Notes under the pieces: model-generated
Databases searched by the model: none
The model's input: only the letters and a program-made list of their open reading frames with translations
Told to the model about the DNA's origin: nothing
Program-made: the position numbers and the translations under genes
NCBI RefSeq assembly: GCF_049800835.1
Contig: NZ_JBNAFU010000001.1
Span: forward strand, 1,441,347-1,505,346
DNA length: 64,000 nt
Direction of reading: 5' to 3'
Source: Dinoroseobacter sp049800835
Lineage (GTDB): Bacteria; Pseudomonadota; Alphaproteobacteria; Rhodobacterales; Rhodobacteraceae
Shown here: one piece after another, positions 1 through 10,420 of the stretch
Numbering within the stretch: position 1 is the first letter of the stretch
Layout of the letters: the number at the start of each line of letters is the position of its first letter

Positions 1-228
1 CTTGATCAGGTTGATCCCGGCAAAACGACGCAGCGGTGTGATCGCAAGGCCCGCGATCAGAAGTTGCAGCGCAATGAGGCCGAGTTCATGCTCGATGACC
101 TTCACCGGATCCACGCCGAGGCTGCCGCGCGCGGCCTGAAAGAACAGCCACGCCACCGGCAGGGGCGCCAGCGCATAGAAAGCCCAGTTGGGCACGCGCC
201 GGGCGAAGGAATTGATCGCGTTGCGCAT
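1..228 (-). CDS. msrQ: MsrQ heme membrane subunit, 5' part only (runs off window start)
   Basis: The 76 visible codons begin with MRNAINSFARRVPNW and contain a hydrophobic helix (AFYALAPLPVAWLFF), then a second one beginning near ELGLIALQLL. This fits MsrQ (YedZ), the ferric-reductase-like, heme b membrane protein that passes quinone-derived electrons to periplasmic MsrP. Its ATG overlaps the msrP stop by one base (TGATG), so the two are translationally coupled in one operon. The rest of the gene lies to the left of the window. The identity rests mainly on the msrP pairing and the N-terminal residues; the heme-ligand histidines lie outside the visible part. Confidence 0.85.
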   Translation of the reverse strand, partial: MRNAINSFARRVPNWAFYALAPLPVAWLFFQAARGSLGVDPVKVIEHELGLIALQLLIAGLAITPLRRFAGINLIK

Positions 229-1139
229 CAGATGAATTTTGTCAGGTCCATACCCGCGTAAAGGCTTGCGACCTCTTCCTCGTAGCCATTGAACATCAGG
301 GTCGGACGGCGTTTGGCGAACAGGCCATCGCCGATGCGGCGTTCGGTGGCTTGCGACCAGCGCGGATGATCCACCGTGGGGTTCACGTTGGAGTAGAAGC
401 CATACTCACGTGGCTGGAGCATGTTCCAAGTTGCAGGCGGCTGCGTATCGGTGAAGCTGATCCGCACGATGGATTTGATCGACTTGAACCCGTATTTCCA
501 GGGCACGACCAGGCGGATCGGTGCGCCGTTCTGCTTCGGCATGGGCTCGCCGTAGATCCCGGTGCCCATCAGGGTCAGGGGGTGCATCGCCTCGTCCATG
601 CGCAGCCCTTCGCGATAGGGCCAGTCGATGTTGCTGCGCGCCAGGCCCGGCATCTCGGACGGACGCTCCAACGTTTCGAAGGCCACATATTTTGCGCCCG
701 GCTGCGGGCTGAACTTGTTCAGTATCTTGCTCAGTTCGATCCCGTTCCACGGGATGACCATCGACCACGCCTCGACGCAGCGGAAGCGGTAGATGCGTTC
801 TTCGACCTCCGCCTCGTCGATCAGATCCGCCAGATCATATGTCCCGGGGCGATCGACAAGGCCGTCGACCTTCACCGACCACGGATCGATCGTCATCTGG
901 CCTGCATACTTCGCAGGATCGTCCTTGCCCGTGCCGAACTCGTAGAAGTTGTTGTACGCCTTGATGTCCTCAAGCGTGTTCGGCGTTTCGCCCCCGGCAA
1001 AATCCCGGGCCGCAGCGGGCAGCGGCAGGATCGTGGCTGCACCCATGGCAGCCGCCCCACGCAGCAGGGCGCGGCGGTTCAGGAACACCTCCTTCGGGGT
1101 AACATCGGCATAGGTCAGGTCGGTGCGAAAGCGGCGCAT
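228..1139 (-). CDS. msrP: Periplasmic methionine sulfoxide reductase MsrP (molybdopterin)
   Basis: The 303-residue protein reduces protein-bound methionine sulfoxide in the periplasm using a molybdopterin cofactor. A twin-arginine signal (NRRALLRG, about residues 21-28, then a hydrophobic stretch ending near 45) sends it out folded. The Cys in YRFRCVEAW (residue 121) is the expected Mo ligand, and the rest follows the oxidoreductase molybdopterin-binding (SUOX-like) fold. The start at 1139 has a GGAGAG ribosome site just upstream; the open frame continues 48 codons further up, but that part has no signal-peptide logic. msrQ follows with a one-base overlap. Length is close to that of E. coli MsrP. 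Identification is firm. Confidence 0.95.
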   Translation of the reverse strand: MRRFRTDLTYADVTPKEVFLNRRALLRGAAAMGAATILPLPAAARDFAGGETPNTLEDIKAYNNFYEFGTGKDDPAKYAGQMTIDPWSVKVDGLVDRPGTYDLADLIDEAEVEERIYRFRCVEAWSMVIPWNGIELSKILNKFSPQPGAKYVAFETLERPSEMPGLARSNIDWPYREGLRMDEAMHPLTLMGTGIYGEPMPKQNGAPIRLVVPWKYGFKSIKSIVRISFTDTQPPATWNMLQPREYGFYSNVNPTVDHPRWSQATERRIGDGLFAKRRPTLMFNGYEEEVASLYAGMDLTKFI

Positions 1140-1530
1140 GAAACTCTCCGTCTTGGGTCTGGGCAACAGGTAGCGATAAGTGGTCCGGTTTCCAAAGCAA
1201 GTTGCCTCACGTTTGAGAGGGTGATTGCAACAATTGGCCGGGCCCGCGACGGACGGACTTGGGCCCGCTTGGGTCGCAGCCACTCACCGGGGTGTGATAA
1301 TTGCTTCAAATCGCGGCAAAATATCCAGCTCCGCCGCAGCAAATCATCACATCAAATCACCCATAAGTGACTAGAAGCCGAAAATCCGCATGGCTTAGTC
1401 AGGTTCTTTTTCCCGTCAAGGTCCGCAGAACAGCTTCGGCGGAAAGCCCCGGTCGAAAACGCGCCTAAATACCGCTCACCAACACTCAAGGGGAGGCATG
1501 GTGCCGCCCCGGACATCAGGAGATTGACAC
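1140..1530. other. Divergent intergenic region, msrP / fasciclin gene
   Basis: This 391-bp gap separates the divergently transcribed msrP and the first FAS1 gene and must hold promoters for both. A good ribosome site (AGGAGA) lies 7 bases before the fasciclin ATG. No clear hairpin terminator, tRNA or small ORF with a convincing ribosome site was found. Long reading frames crossing it are antisense extensions of msrP. Confidence 0.5.
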
Positions 1531-2022
1531 ATGATCCGCAGAACTTTCCTTGCCGCATCCGCAGCCGTCATGATGGCAGGTTCCGCCTTTGCCATGGATA
1601 AGGACGATCCGGCAAAGGACATCGTGGACATCGCGATCGAGGCAGGCAGCTTCACCACGCTGGTCGCCGCCGTGGAAGCCGCAGGTCTGGTCGACACGTT
1701 GAAGGGCGAGGGCCCGTTCACGGTGTTCGCGCCGACCGACGAGGCATTCGCCGCCCTGCCCGAGGGCACGGTTGAAGATTTGCTGAAGCCGGAGAACAAG
1801 GACCAGTTGACGGCGATCCTGACCTACCACGTGATCCCAGCCAAGGTGATGTCGGGCGATCTGTCCAACAACATGACAGCAGGCACCGTCCAGGGCAGCG
1901 ATGTGACCATCATGACCGAAGGCGGCGTGACCGTTGAGGGCGCAAGCGTTGTTTCCGCCGACATCGAAGCGTCCAACGGCGTGATCCACGTTATCGACGC
2001 CGTGATCTTGCCCTCGAGCTGA
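1531..2022 (+). CDS. Secreted fasciclin (FAS1) domain protein
   Basis: The 163-residue protein has a Sec signal peptide (MIRRTFLAASAAVMMAGSAFA, cleavage near residue 21) followed by one FAS1 domain. The hallmarks are VAAVEAAGLVDTLKGEGPFT, then VFAPTDEAFAALPEGTV, the central YHVIP segment, and ASNGVIHVIDAVILP at the C-terminus. FAS1 domains act in cell adhesion or matrix contacts, and single-domain bacterial forms are common in marine alphaproteobacteria; the ligand is unknown. A terminator follows the gene, then a second FAS1 gene. The first is expected to be soluble in the periplasm or released, the second to be lipid-anchored. Confidence 0.92.
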   Translation: MIRRTFLAASAAVMMAGSAFAMDKDDPAKDIVDIAIEAGSFTTLVAAVEAAGLVDTLKGEGPFTVFAPTDEAFAALPEGTVEDLLKPENKDQLTAILTYHVIPAKVMSGDLSNNMTAGTVQGSDVTIMTEGGVTVEGASVVSADIEASNGVIHVIDAVILPSS

Positions 2023-2043
2023 TCCGGCCCACGTTAGCGATTG

Positions 2044-2073
2044 GGGACAGCCCGCCATGGGCTGTCCCTTTTT
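2044..2073 (+). terminator. Rho-independent terminator after first fasciclin gene
   Basis: GGGACAGCCC and GGGCTGTCCC form a 10-bp perfect stem around a 5-base loop (GCCAT), followed by five T residues. It ends the first FAS1 transcript 22 bases after the stop and lies before the second FAS1 gene, so the two are probably separate transcripts or attenuated. Confidence 0.85.
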
Positions 2074-2107
2074 ACTTGAACTGCAAAAAAGGAGCGGGAG
2101 GACACTC

Positions 2108-2608
2108 ATGATGAACCGACGCACCACACTCAAATCACTTGTTGCCGTAGGGGCGCTGACGGCCCTGACAGCATGCGGAACCAACACCGGCGAAGGGACA
2201 GCGTCAATCGCGCGCCTCGTCACGACGAGCCCCGATTTCTCGACGCTACTGGCGGCGGCTTCCGCGGCAGACCTGACTGATGTGCTGGCCAGCGAAGGCC
2301 CGCTGACGGTCTTTGCGCCGACCAATGAGGCGTTCGCCGCGCTGCCCGAAGGCACGCTGGAAACGCTGCTGCTGCCCGAGAACAAGGAAACGCTCGCGCA
2401 GATCATCTCCTATCACGTGGTTCCCGGCTCCTATCCGGCAGGCTCGCTGGTGGGCAACACCGGCTCGCTGACCACGGCCGAAGGCGGGACCGTGGCCATT
2501 GACGGCACCGGCACCAGCGTGAAGGTCAACGACGCGTTCGTGACCCAGGCGAACATCGCCGCATCGAACGGCGTGATCCACGCCATCGATTCTGTCATGC
2601 TTCCCTGA
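2108..2608 (+). CDS. Fasciclin (FAS1) domain lipoprotein
   Basis: This 166-residue FAS1 protein is paralogous to the gene before it, sharing GPLTVFAPTNEAFAALPEGT and IAASNGVIHAIDSVMLP. Its export signal (MMNRRTTLKSLVAVGALTA) ends in a lipobox, LTAC, with Cys near residue 25, so it should be a lipid-anchored periplasmic or outer-membrane protein rather than soluble. The ATG at 2108 is preferred because AGGAGCGGGAGG lies just upstream; the frame is open for 17 more codons, but those overlap the terminator hairpin. The function of the pair is unknown; adhesion or envelope stabilisation is an inference from the family. Confidence 0.9.
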   Translation: MMNRRTTLKSLVAVGALTALTACGTNTGEGTASIARLVTTSPDFSTLLAAASAADLTDVLASEGPLTVFAPTNEAFAALPEGTLETLLLPENKETLAQIISYHVVPGSYPAGSLVGNTGSLTTAEGGTVAIDGTGTSVKVNDAFVTQANIAASNGVIHAIDSVMLP

Positions 2609-2700
2609 CGATGCCCCGCCCGGCCGCGTCGCTCACGCGTGGCCGGGCTTGCCGCCCCTGCCCGCCTGCGCCACTGTGCCCGCAACTTGGGGAGGGTTGA

Positions 2701-3465
2701 ATGCAACAGAATTCCGAAAAGAAGACGGCCATTGTCACGGGCGCAGCGCGCGGTATCGGGCTGGCGACGACTCAGTTGTTTCTGGAGAATGGCTACAGGG
2801 TCGCGATGGTGGACCGCGACGTCCCGGCCCTGTCCGAGGCGGCGGCTGGTTTGGACGAGGTTCTGACCATCGACTGCGACGTGTCGAACCCGCAGGCCGT
2901 CCCCCGCATGATTTCCGACACGCTGGACCGGTTCGGACGGATCGACGCGTTGGTCAACAATGCAGGCGTCGCCGATTTCGGGCCCATCGAGGAGACCGGG
3001 TTCGACCGTTGGAGAACGGTGATGGCCACCAATCTGGACGGGGTGTTTTTGTGCACGCATCACGCCACGCCCGCGCTGAAGGAGACACGCGGTGCGATCG
3101 TGAACATCGGGTCGATCTCCGGCCTGCGCGCGTCCACCCTGCGCGTGGCCTACGGGACGTCGAAGGGCGCGGTCATCCACCTGACCAAGCAACATGCGGC
3201 GGAACTTGGGGAGTACGGGATTCGGGCGAACTGCGTCTGCCCGGGGCCAGTGCGCACGAAGCTGGCGATGGCCGTTCATTCACAGGACATCATCGATGCC
3301 TATCACGACGCGATCCCACTGAACCGCTACGGGTCGGAGCGCGAAATCGCGGAAGTGATCGTGTTCCTGTGTTCAGACAAGGCCAGCTACGTTACCGGCC
3401 AGGTCATCGCCGCAGACGGCGGCTTTGACTCAACGGGCATCGGCTTGCCCGCCTTGCGCGCCTGA
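2701..3465 (+). CDS. SDR family NAD(P)-dependent oxidoreductase
   Basis: The 254-residue classical short-chain dehydrogenase/reductase has the cofactor motif TGAARGIG (about residues 14-21), an acidic residue after strand 2 (MVDRD) that favours NAD over NADP, NNAG, a catalytic Ser in the IGSISG segment, YGTSK (catalytic Tyr and Lys), and the C-terminal VTGQVIAADGGF common to FabG-like members. The ribosome site GGGGAGG ends 5 bases before the ATG. The substrate cannot be read from sequence. It stands alone between the fasciclin genes and a convergent miniprotein gene, so context gives no pathway. Confidence 0.9.
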   Translation: MQQNSEKKTAIVTGAARGIGLATTQLFLENGYRVAMVDRDVPALSEAAAGLDEVLTIDCDVSNPQAVPRMISDTLDRFGRIDALVNNAGVADFGPIEETGFDRWRTVMATNLDGVFLCTHHATPALKETRGAIVNIGSISGLRASTLRVAYGTSKGAVIHLTKQHAAELGEYGIRANCVCPGPVRTKLAMAVHSQDIIDAYHDAIPLNRYGSEREIAEVIVFLCSDKASYVTGQVIAADGGFDSTGIGLPALRA

Positions 3466-3480
3466 CGCGCGCGGGCAGCC

Positions 3481-3600
3481 TCAGACAAACAGGGCAGCAG
3501 CCACCGACAGGCCGGAGATGGTGACAAACAGCATATAGGCAATCTTTGCCGTGTCGTGGTCCGGCTTTGCAACGGTCTGATTTGCGGTCTCAATCTGCAT
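3481..3600 (-). CDS. 39-residue single-pass membrane miniprotein
   Basis: A 39-codon frame begins MQIETANQTVAKPDHDTAK and ends in a hydrophobic helix (IAYMLFVTISGLSVAAALFV). A GGGAG ribosome site lies 8 bases before the ATG, the stop is TGA, and codon choice resembles the neighbouring genes. The likely form is a charged cytoplasmic N-terminus with one C-terminal membrane helix. No known family is recognised. Small proteins of this shape often associate with respiratory or transport complexes, but nothing here shows a partner. It is convergent with the SDR, 15 bases apart. Confidence 0.6.
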   Translation of the reverse strand: MQIETANQTVAKPDHDTAKIAYMLFVTISGLSVAAALFV

Positions 3601-3718
3601 TTCGGGTACTCCCTTCACACACTCTACTGCGTTGGTTACGACGCGGATACGCGCGCCGCAGACCGGTCTAATGTCGGCCCGTGACCGCCATTGGTCCGCA
3701 AGAAGACCATTCCAAGAC

Positions 3719-4135
3719 TTATTGCGGCACCCCTGTGGCGAGGTCTTCGATCTGGCAGGTCGCGCTGGCCTTCAGGTGCGCGCGGGCTTCGGGCGCTTCG
3801 TAGCGGCGGTACCGTCCGTCGGAGTTTGCCGGACAATCGAGCGCCAGTCCGGCAGAGACCAGCGCCTGTCCGATATCCTCCCCATCGGCAAAGCAGGTGC
3901 CCGACCAATAGCTGAGCAGACCGCTGCCCTGCATCCGGCACGTCACCATCTTTCCGGCCACGAAATCCTCGACCAGACGCTTGGCCTGCGCGCCCTGGTC
4001 CGAGTTCGCGTGCGGCAGGTCGATACCGTCGAGCCGTACAGCCGTTCCGGACATAACAAGCGTTCCGGCATCCGCAACATAGACGTCGCCCTGGGGGGCC
4101 GCGAGCAACAATACAAATGCAACCAGTGGGATCAT
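3719..4135 (-). CDS. Thermonuclease (SNase)-like exported protein
   Basis: The 138-residue protein starts with a signal-like segment (MIPLVAFVLLLAAPQG) and then follows the staphylococcal-nuclease fold: DAGTLVMSGTAVRLDGIDLP corresponds to the strand where SNases carry DGDT and RLxGIDxPE. Here the first motif is DAGT and the Glu after the Pro is replaced (LPHANSDQG), while GAQAKRLVEDFVAG matches the usual helix. Metal-binding and catalytic acidic residues therefore look altered, so the nuclease activity is uncertain. A ribosome site (AGGAGG) lies just upstream of the ATG. The AT-rich gap beyond it separates it from the divergent XRE gene. Confidence 0.75.
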   Translation of the reverse strand: MIPLVAFVLLLAAPQGDVYVADAGTLVMSGTAVRLDGIDLPHANSDQGAQAKRLVEDFVAGKMVTCRMQGSGLLSYWSGTCFADGEDIGQALVSAGLALDCPANSDGRYRRYEAPEARAHLKASATCQIEDLATGVPQ

Positions 4136-4249
4136 AAGACCCTCCTTGCTTCGTCATGAAAACGTTACAATGATAGCACGTTGTACCTTGCGTATCAAAA
4201 ATAAACTTTTTGTTTCTTTTTTTGAGATTTCGGGTTTAGAAATGTCGAC

Positions 4250-4477
4250 GTGAAAATCGGAACGATCATATCGCGTGCGCGCCGAGCCACTGGCCTGAAG
4301 CAAAAGGAGCTTGCCGAAGCGGCGGGTGTGCATGTTCAGACGCTGAAACGTCTGGAGGGGGGATCAGGTGCCGGGTATGAAACGGTCAAAGCTCTTGAGA
4401 AAGCGTTAAGAAAGAACGGCGCCCGCTGGGAAGAGACAGACAAGGGCGTGCGGCTGACCGTGGAACTTGGGGATTAG
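4250..4477 (+). CDS. Small XRE-family helix-turn-helix protein
   Basis: The 75-residue protein with a GTG start is almost entirely one Cro/C1-type HTH: IISRARRATGLKQKELAEAA, then GVHVQTLKRLEGG as the recognition region. The C-terminal tail (GARWEETDKGVRLTVEL) resembles that of stand-alone XRE proteins and antitoxins. The upstream 110 bp are notably AT-rich (runs such as CTTTTTGTTTCTTTTTTTG), the likely promoter region shared with the divergent nuclease-like gene. No toxin gene is adjacent, so an antitoxin role is unsupported. The target is unknown. Confidence 0.8.
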   Translation: MKIGTIISRARRATGLKQKELAEAAGVHVQTLKRLEGGSGAGYETVKALEKALRKNGARWEETDKGVRLTVELGD

Positions 4478-4519
4478 CACCACGCGCCGACGGCGGCGCG
4501 TGGCTGGCGTTGGGGCGCG

Positions 4520-5044
4520 TTAGCCGCCCTGGGCCGCGGTGCATTCCCGCGCGGCTTCGATGGCCTTCATGGTACCATCCAGACTGATCGCAAAGGAAAA
4601 TTCCGAATTCGGCAGGACCACGGCCGTGTATTGCTGCATGATGTCCGTAACGAATTGCGGATCATCCGTGACCACGTAACCGCCGGTGTACCCGTCCCGC
4701 AGGCTGGTGGTCAGCGTGCGCGCCGTGCCCACGTACAGGTTCTCGCCAATCAGCACCGCAACCGGGTCCTCCCCGGACGTCAGGCCAATGTCCGCCTTGG
4801 TGAACACGCCCAGATAGCCGACACCGCGATCTGCTGTCAGGCCCATCTGCACGACGTTCTCATTGGCATCAACGCTTTCGATCATGCAGGTCTTGCGGTC
4901 TTCGTTGACGAAGATGCTCCAGCCTTCGACGCTGCCGTACGGTGTGAAGGTCGTGCTCTCGGATGGCAGGACATCAGTGTTTGCGGAAGCCACAGATGCC
5001 GTGCCTGTGATGAAAAGGGCGGCCAAGAGGGTCTTGAAGGTCAT
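4520..5044 (-). CDS. Exported protein of unknown function
   Basis: The 174-residue protein has a Sec signal (MTFKTLLAALFITGTASVASA, cleavage near residue 21). The mature part has two Cys (RKTCMIESV and ARECTAAQGG, the second close to the C-terminus) that could form a disulfide. The pattern VEGWSIFVNEDRKTCMI recalls invasion-associated locus B-like proteins, but the match is too weak to assign. It is preceded by GGAGACG before the ATG and lies downstream of clpB in the same orientation, separated by a hairpin terminator. Confidence 0.7.
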   Translation of the reverse strand: MTFKTLLAALFITGTASVASANTDVLPSESTTFTPYGSVEGWSIFVNEDRKTCMIESVDANENVVQMGLTADRGVGYLGVFTKADIGLTSGEDPVAVLIGENLYVGTARTLTTSLRDGYTGGYVVTDDPQFVTDIMQQYTAVVLPNSEFSFAISLDGTMKAIEAARECTAAQGG

Positions 5045-5122
5045 GTATCGTCTCCTGAGTGTGGATCGTCAGCTTGAAAATGCCCTTCGAGTTAGCCGCG
5101 TGCCCTTACGACATGCAATGCA

Positions 5123-5148
5123 AAAAGGGCCCCATCGGGGGCCCTTTT
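5123..5148. terminator. Bidirectional-looking terminator after clpB
   Basis: AAAAGGGCCCC and GGGGCCCTTTT form an 11-bp perfect inverted repeat with a 4-base loop. The tails of A and T make it competent in either direction. It lies 9 bases past the clpB stop, which fits it being the clpB terminator on the minus strand. Confidence 0.85.
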
Positions 5149-5156
5149 GATGAGAT

Positions 5157-7772
<2,616 letters not shown>

Positions 7773-7850
7773 CGGTCTCTCCTTTTTTCCAAGCGCTTGC
7801 CCGGTTCGACGCCCGCCCGGCGGCACGTCGTATCGCAAGCCTCCCATCTC

Positions 7851-7879
7851 AAATGGGCGTGAAGAAAGCGTTGCGCAAG
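7851..7879 (-). promoter_or_regulatory. Putative RpoH (sigma-32) promoter of clpB
   Basis: Read on the minus strand, CTTG (7879-7876) is followed after 18 bases by CCCATTT (7857-7851). This resembles the alphaproteobacterial heat-shock promoter pattern CTTG-N17/18-CCCCATnT and lies about 80 bases upstream of the clpB ATG, where clpB normally has such a promoter. It is a pattern match only. Confidence 0.5.
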
Positions 7880-7990
7880 GGCAACAGAGTGGGAATGGGA
7901 GCAGTTTTTTCCACACCTGAACGAAGGCCACAGACCTGTTACAGTGGTGGCGCAGTCTTTGGCTCATTTTTCAGACGGAGGAATTTTCAG

Positions 7991-8992
7991 ATGTTCCGAT
8001 TGGCAACCTATAATCTTGAGAACCTTGAGGAGGATCAGGACGGCGGGAGCGATCCAACCTTTGCCGCCCGTGCCGCCGTGATCCGCCCTGCGCTAGAGCG
8101 GCTGCGTGCGGATATCATCTGCTTTCAGGAGATCAACGGACAGGAACGCCCAGGTGCGAAGCGCGATATCCTAGCCCTGCGAGAGTTGCTGACCACGACC
8201 CGGTACGCGGATCATCAGTTGATAACCACCAAGACCGAAAGCGGAAACGAGGCCTATAACGAGCGCAACCTCGTCACCGCGCTGCCGCCGGGTTGGGAGG
8301 TTCTGGACACCCAGCAGATCAACCAGGACCGGATGGAGGCGCCAGTATTCAAGCGCACCGTCCTGCCGGGAGAGGAAGCCAAGCCCCAACGCTGGGAACG
8401 TCCGCTTCTGTATGTGCAGGCGCGCCCGCCGGGGGGAACGGTCCTGCATATCCTGAACGTGCATTTCAAGTCGAAGCTGGCCACGCGGTTTGCCCCGCTG
8501 ATGGAGGACCGGTTCACCTGGAACAGCGCGTCCGGGTGGGCGGAGGGGTTTTTCCTGTCATCGGTCAAGCGCGTGGGGGCGGCCCTGGAGGCGCGGCTGG
8601 TCATCGACGACATCTTCGACACTGACCCAGACGCCCGTATCGTGATCGCGGGTGACTTCAATGCGCTGTCGGACGAGGTGCCGGTGATGGCCGTGCGCGG
8701 CCGTGTGGAGGAGACCGGCAATGGCGCGCTGGCCGGCCGCGTGATGATCCCGCTGGAGGACAACGTGCCGGAATCGTCGCGGTTCACCCTCTATCACCAT
8801 GGGCACGGCGAGATGATCGACCACATTCTGGCGTCACGTAACATGCTGGCAGCCTTCAGCCATACCGAGATCCACAACGAAATCCTGCCCGACGAATCCA
8901 TCGCGTTTCGCGGCGATGCGGATTTCCCGGAGCCCGACCACGCCCCGGTCGTGGCCGCGTTCCATGACGATCTATGGCAGGCAGTGAGCTAA
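7991..8992 (+). CDS. Endonuclease/exonuclease/phosphatase-family hydrolase
   Basis: The 333-residue protein has the EEP (DNase I-like) fold motifs in order: LATYNLENL near the start, DIICFQEING (metal-binding Glu), HILNVHFKSK, IVIAGDFNALSD and a C-terminal PDHAPVVAAF (catalytic His). Such enzymes cut phosphodiester bonds in nucleic acids, inositol phosphates or sphingomyelin; the substrate cannot be named here. No signal peptide is present, so it is cytoplasmic. The ATG at 7991 follows a strong ACGGAGGA ribosome site; the in-frame extension upstream crosses the clpB promoter region and is rejected. It is divergent from clpB. Confidence 0.88.
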   Translation: MFRLATYNLENLEEDQDGGSDPTFAARAAVIRPALERLRADIICFQEINGQERPGAKRDILALRELLTTTRYADHQLITTKTESGNEAYNERNLVTALPPGWEVLDTQQINQDRMEAPVFKRTVLPGEEAKPQRWERPLLYVQARPPGGTVLHILNVHFKSKLATRFAPLMEDRFTWNSASGWAEGFFLSSVKRVGAALEARLVIDDIFDTDPDARIVIAGDFNALSDEVPVMAVRGRVEETGNGALAGRVMIPLEDNVPESSRFTLYHHGHGEMIDHILASRNMLAAFSHTEIHNEILPDESIAFRGDADFPEPDHAPVVAAFHDDLWQAVS

Positions 8993-9028
8993 AAACGCGA
9001 GCCTTTGCCGCCTGCGCCGCAGAAATGC

Positions 9029-9529
9029 CTACAAGCAAAGCTCATAATCGGAGGCTTCGACACTCACTACGTTCCCGTCCTCCGCGTGCCACCTGACTGA
9101 ATAGCCATACCCACATAGTGGAACGGGGAAAAACCTGTCCTGCGCTACCCTCGGGCGTTCAAGATAGGTTTCCGGAAGGGAAGCTTGAAACCTAGCATGG
9201 GCTTCAACAAATTCCGTGTAGTCGGCGTACTGCTTGCTGGAGTCGTAGTAAGTGATCGCTGCGATCCTGCCATCCTCAGTGTATCTCACGCCATTGTCTT
9301 TCGGGATCAACACCTTGAAGCCTTTGTTTTGCAAGATTTCGATAAATTCTTCTTCTGAGCCTACCTTCTCAGCCAAGCGCTCGACGTTATTTTGAAAGTC
9401 CAAGCGCCAGGTGAACGGGTGATCTCTCGCCAAATGCGGAGGACCCCAGAAAAGAAACAAAGCGAGAGGAATACCACCCCAAATAAGGATGTTCCAAACC
9501 AGTAGTTTATCGGGCCGCCTGACTCTCAT
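9029..9529 (-). CDS. Membrane-anchored orphan protein, lower GC
   Basis: The 166-residue protein has a single N-terminal transmembrane or uncleaved signal segment (LLVWNILIWGGIPLALFLFW, about residues 9-28) and a soluble domain with many aromatic and acidic residues. No family is recognised. The segment EEEFIEILQNKGFKVLIPKD, with the anchor, suggests an extracytoplasmic domain. Base composition is visibly more AT-rich than the flanking genes and codon choice differs, hinting at recent acquisition. It is convergent with the EEP gene and divergent from pyrF. A clear ribosome site is not obvious before the ATG. Confidence 0.6.
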   Translation of the reverse strand: MRVRRPDKLLVWNILIWGGIPLALFLFWGPPHLARDHPFTWRLDFQNNVERLAEKVGSEEEFIEILQNKGFKVLIPKDNGVRYTEDGRIAAITYYDSSKQYADYTEFVEAHARFQASLPETYLERPRVAQDRFFPVPLCGYGYSVRWHAEDGNVVSVEASDYELCL

Positions 9530-9704
9530 TCACTGGACGTAAAACCCCTCCAACGCTGTTTCAAGAAATCGACTCACAATCGATAAACCGGCAACTACAT
9601 CATGGCATGCTGAGCTTTCCTCGCGGAAAGACGATCTGCTTGCCTCTATTGCCGAAAAGTCTCTGATCAGGCATCACGCGCCGAACTGCGCAAAGGAACG
9701 CTTA

Positions 9705-10406
9705 ATGACCAAAGCAGATGACCGCCTGATCGTGGCCCTGGACGTGCCGAACGCACTGGCCGGGTTGGAGCTTGCAGGCAGACTTGGGGGTACGGTCGGG
9801 TTCTACAAGATCGGGTTGGGCATGCTGACAGGCGGTGGGCTGGCGCTGGCCAACGAGTTGAAGCTCGATCACGGCAAGCGGATCTTCCTCGACATAAAAC
9901 TCTTTGACATCGGCAACACGGTGGAGGCTGCTGTGCGCGGACTGGCGCAGTTCGATCTGGATTTCCTGACCGTGCACGGCGACCCGCATGTGGTGGCGGC
10001 CGCCAAGCAAGGGGCCGCGGGGTCGAACATGAAGATCCTTGCAGTGACGATTCTGACCTCGCTCAACCGCGATGATCTGGACGCGAGCCTGATCAAGCCG
10101 GGTGCGATTTCCGATCTGGTGCCGGAGCGCGCGGGCCGGGCATTCGACGCGGGCGCCGACGGGGTCATCGCCTCGCCGCAGGAAGCCGCCGTGATCCGCG
10201 CCTTGCCGGAGGCAGCGGGGCGGTTGATCGTGACGCCCGGGGTACGCCCGACGGGGGCGGCACTGGGCGATCAGAAACGCGTGGCCACGCCGGCGGCGGC
10301 TATCGCAGACGGGGCCGATCACATCGTGGTCGGGCGTCCGATCTATCAGGCGGCGGACCCGCGCGGTGCGGCGGAGGCCGTTCTGGCCGAATTGGCGGGC
10401 GTCTGA
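9705..10406 (+). CDS. pyrF: Orotidine 5'-phosphate decarboxylase
   Basis: The 233-residue enzyme converts OMP to UMP, the last step of de novo pyrimidine synthesis. The catalytic signature DIKLFDIGNTV (Asp-x-Lys with the paired Asp) is intact, preceded by LIVALDVPNA and followed by VTPGVRPTG near the phosphate site and VVGRPI at the end. Length fits the family. The AAAGGA ribosome site is 7 bases before the ATG. The following oxygenase-like gene starts 14 bases after the stop, so they may share a transcript. Confidence 0.97.
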   Translation: MTKADDRLIVALDVPNALAGLELAGRLGGTVGFYKIGLGMLTGGGLALANELKLDHGKRIFLDIKLFDIGNTVEAAVRGLAQFDLDFLTVHGDPHVVAAAKQGAAGSNMKILAVTILTSLNRDDLDASLIKPGAISDLVPERAGRAFDAGADGVIASPQEAAVIRALPEAAGRLIVTPGVRPTGAALGDQKRVATPAAAIADGADHIVVGRPIYQAADPRGAAEAVLAELAGV

Positions 10407-10420
10407 CGGGAGGAGCGATC

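Noticed and set aside
351..1370. 339-codon plus-strand frame opposite msrP
   Set aside because: Antisense shadow of msrP; composition is Arg/His-rich and no family features are present.
4250..4477. XRE protein as the antitoxin of a toxin-antitoxin pair
   Set aside because: No small toxin-like gene is adjacent on either strand; the neighbours are nuclease-like and exported-protein genes facing other directions.
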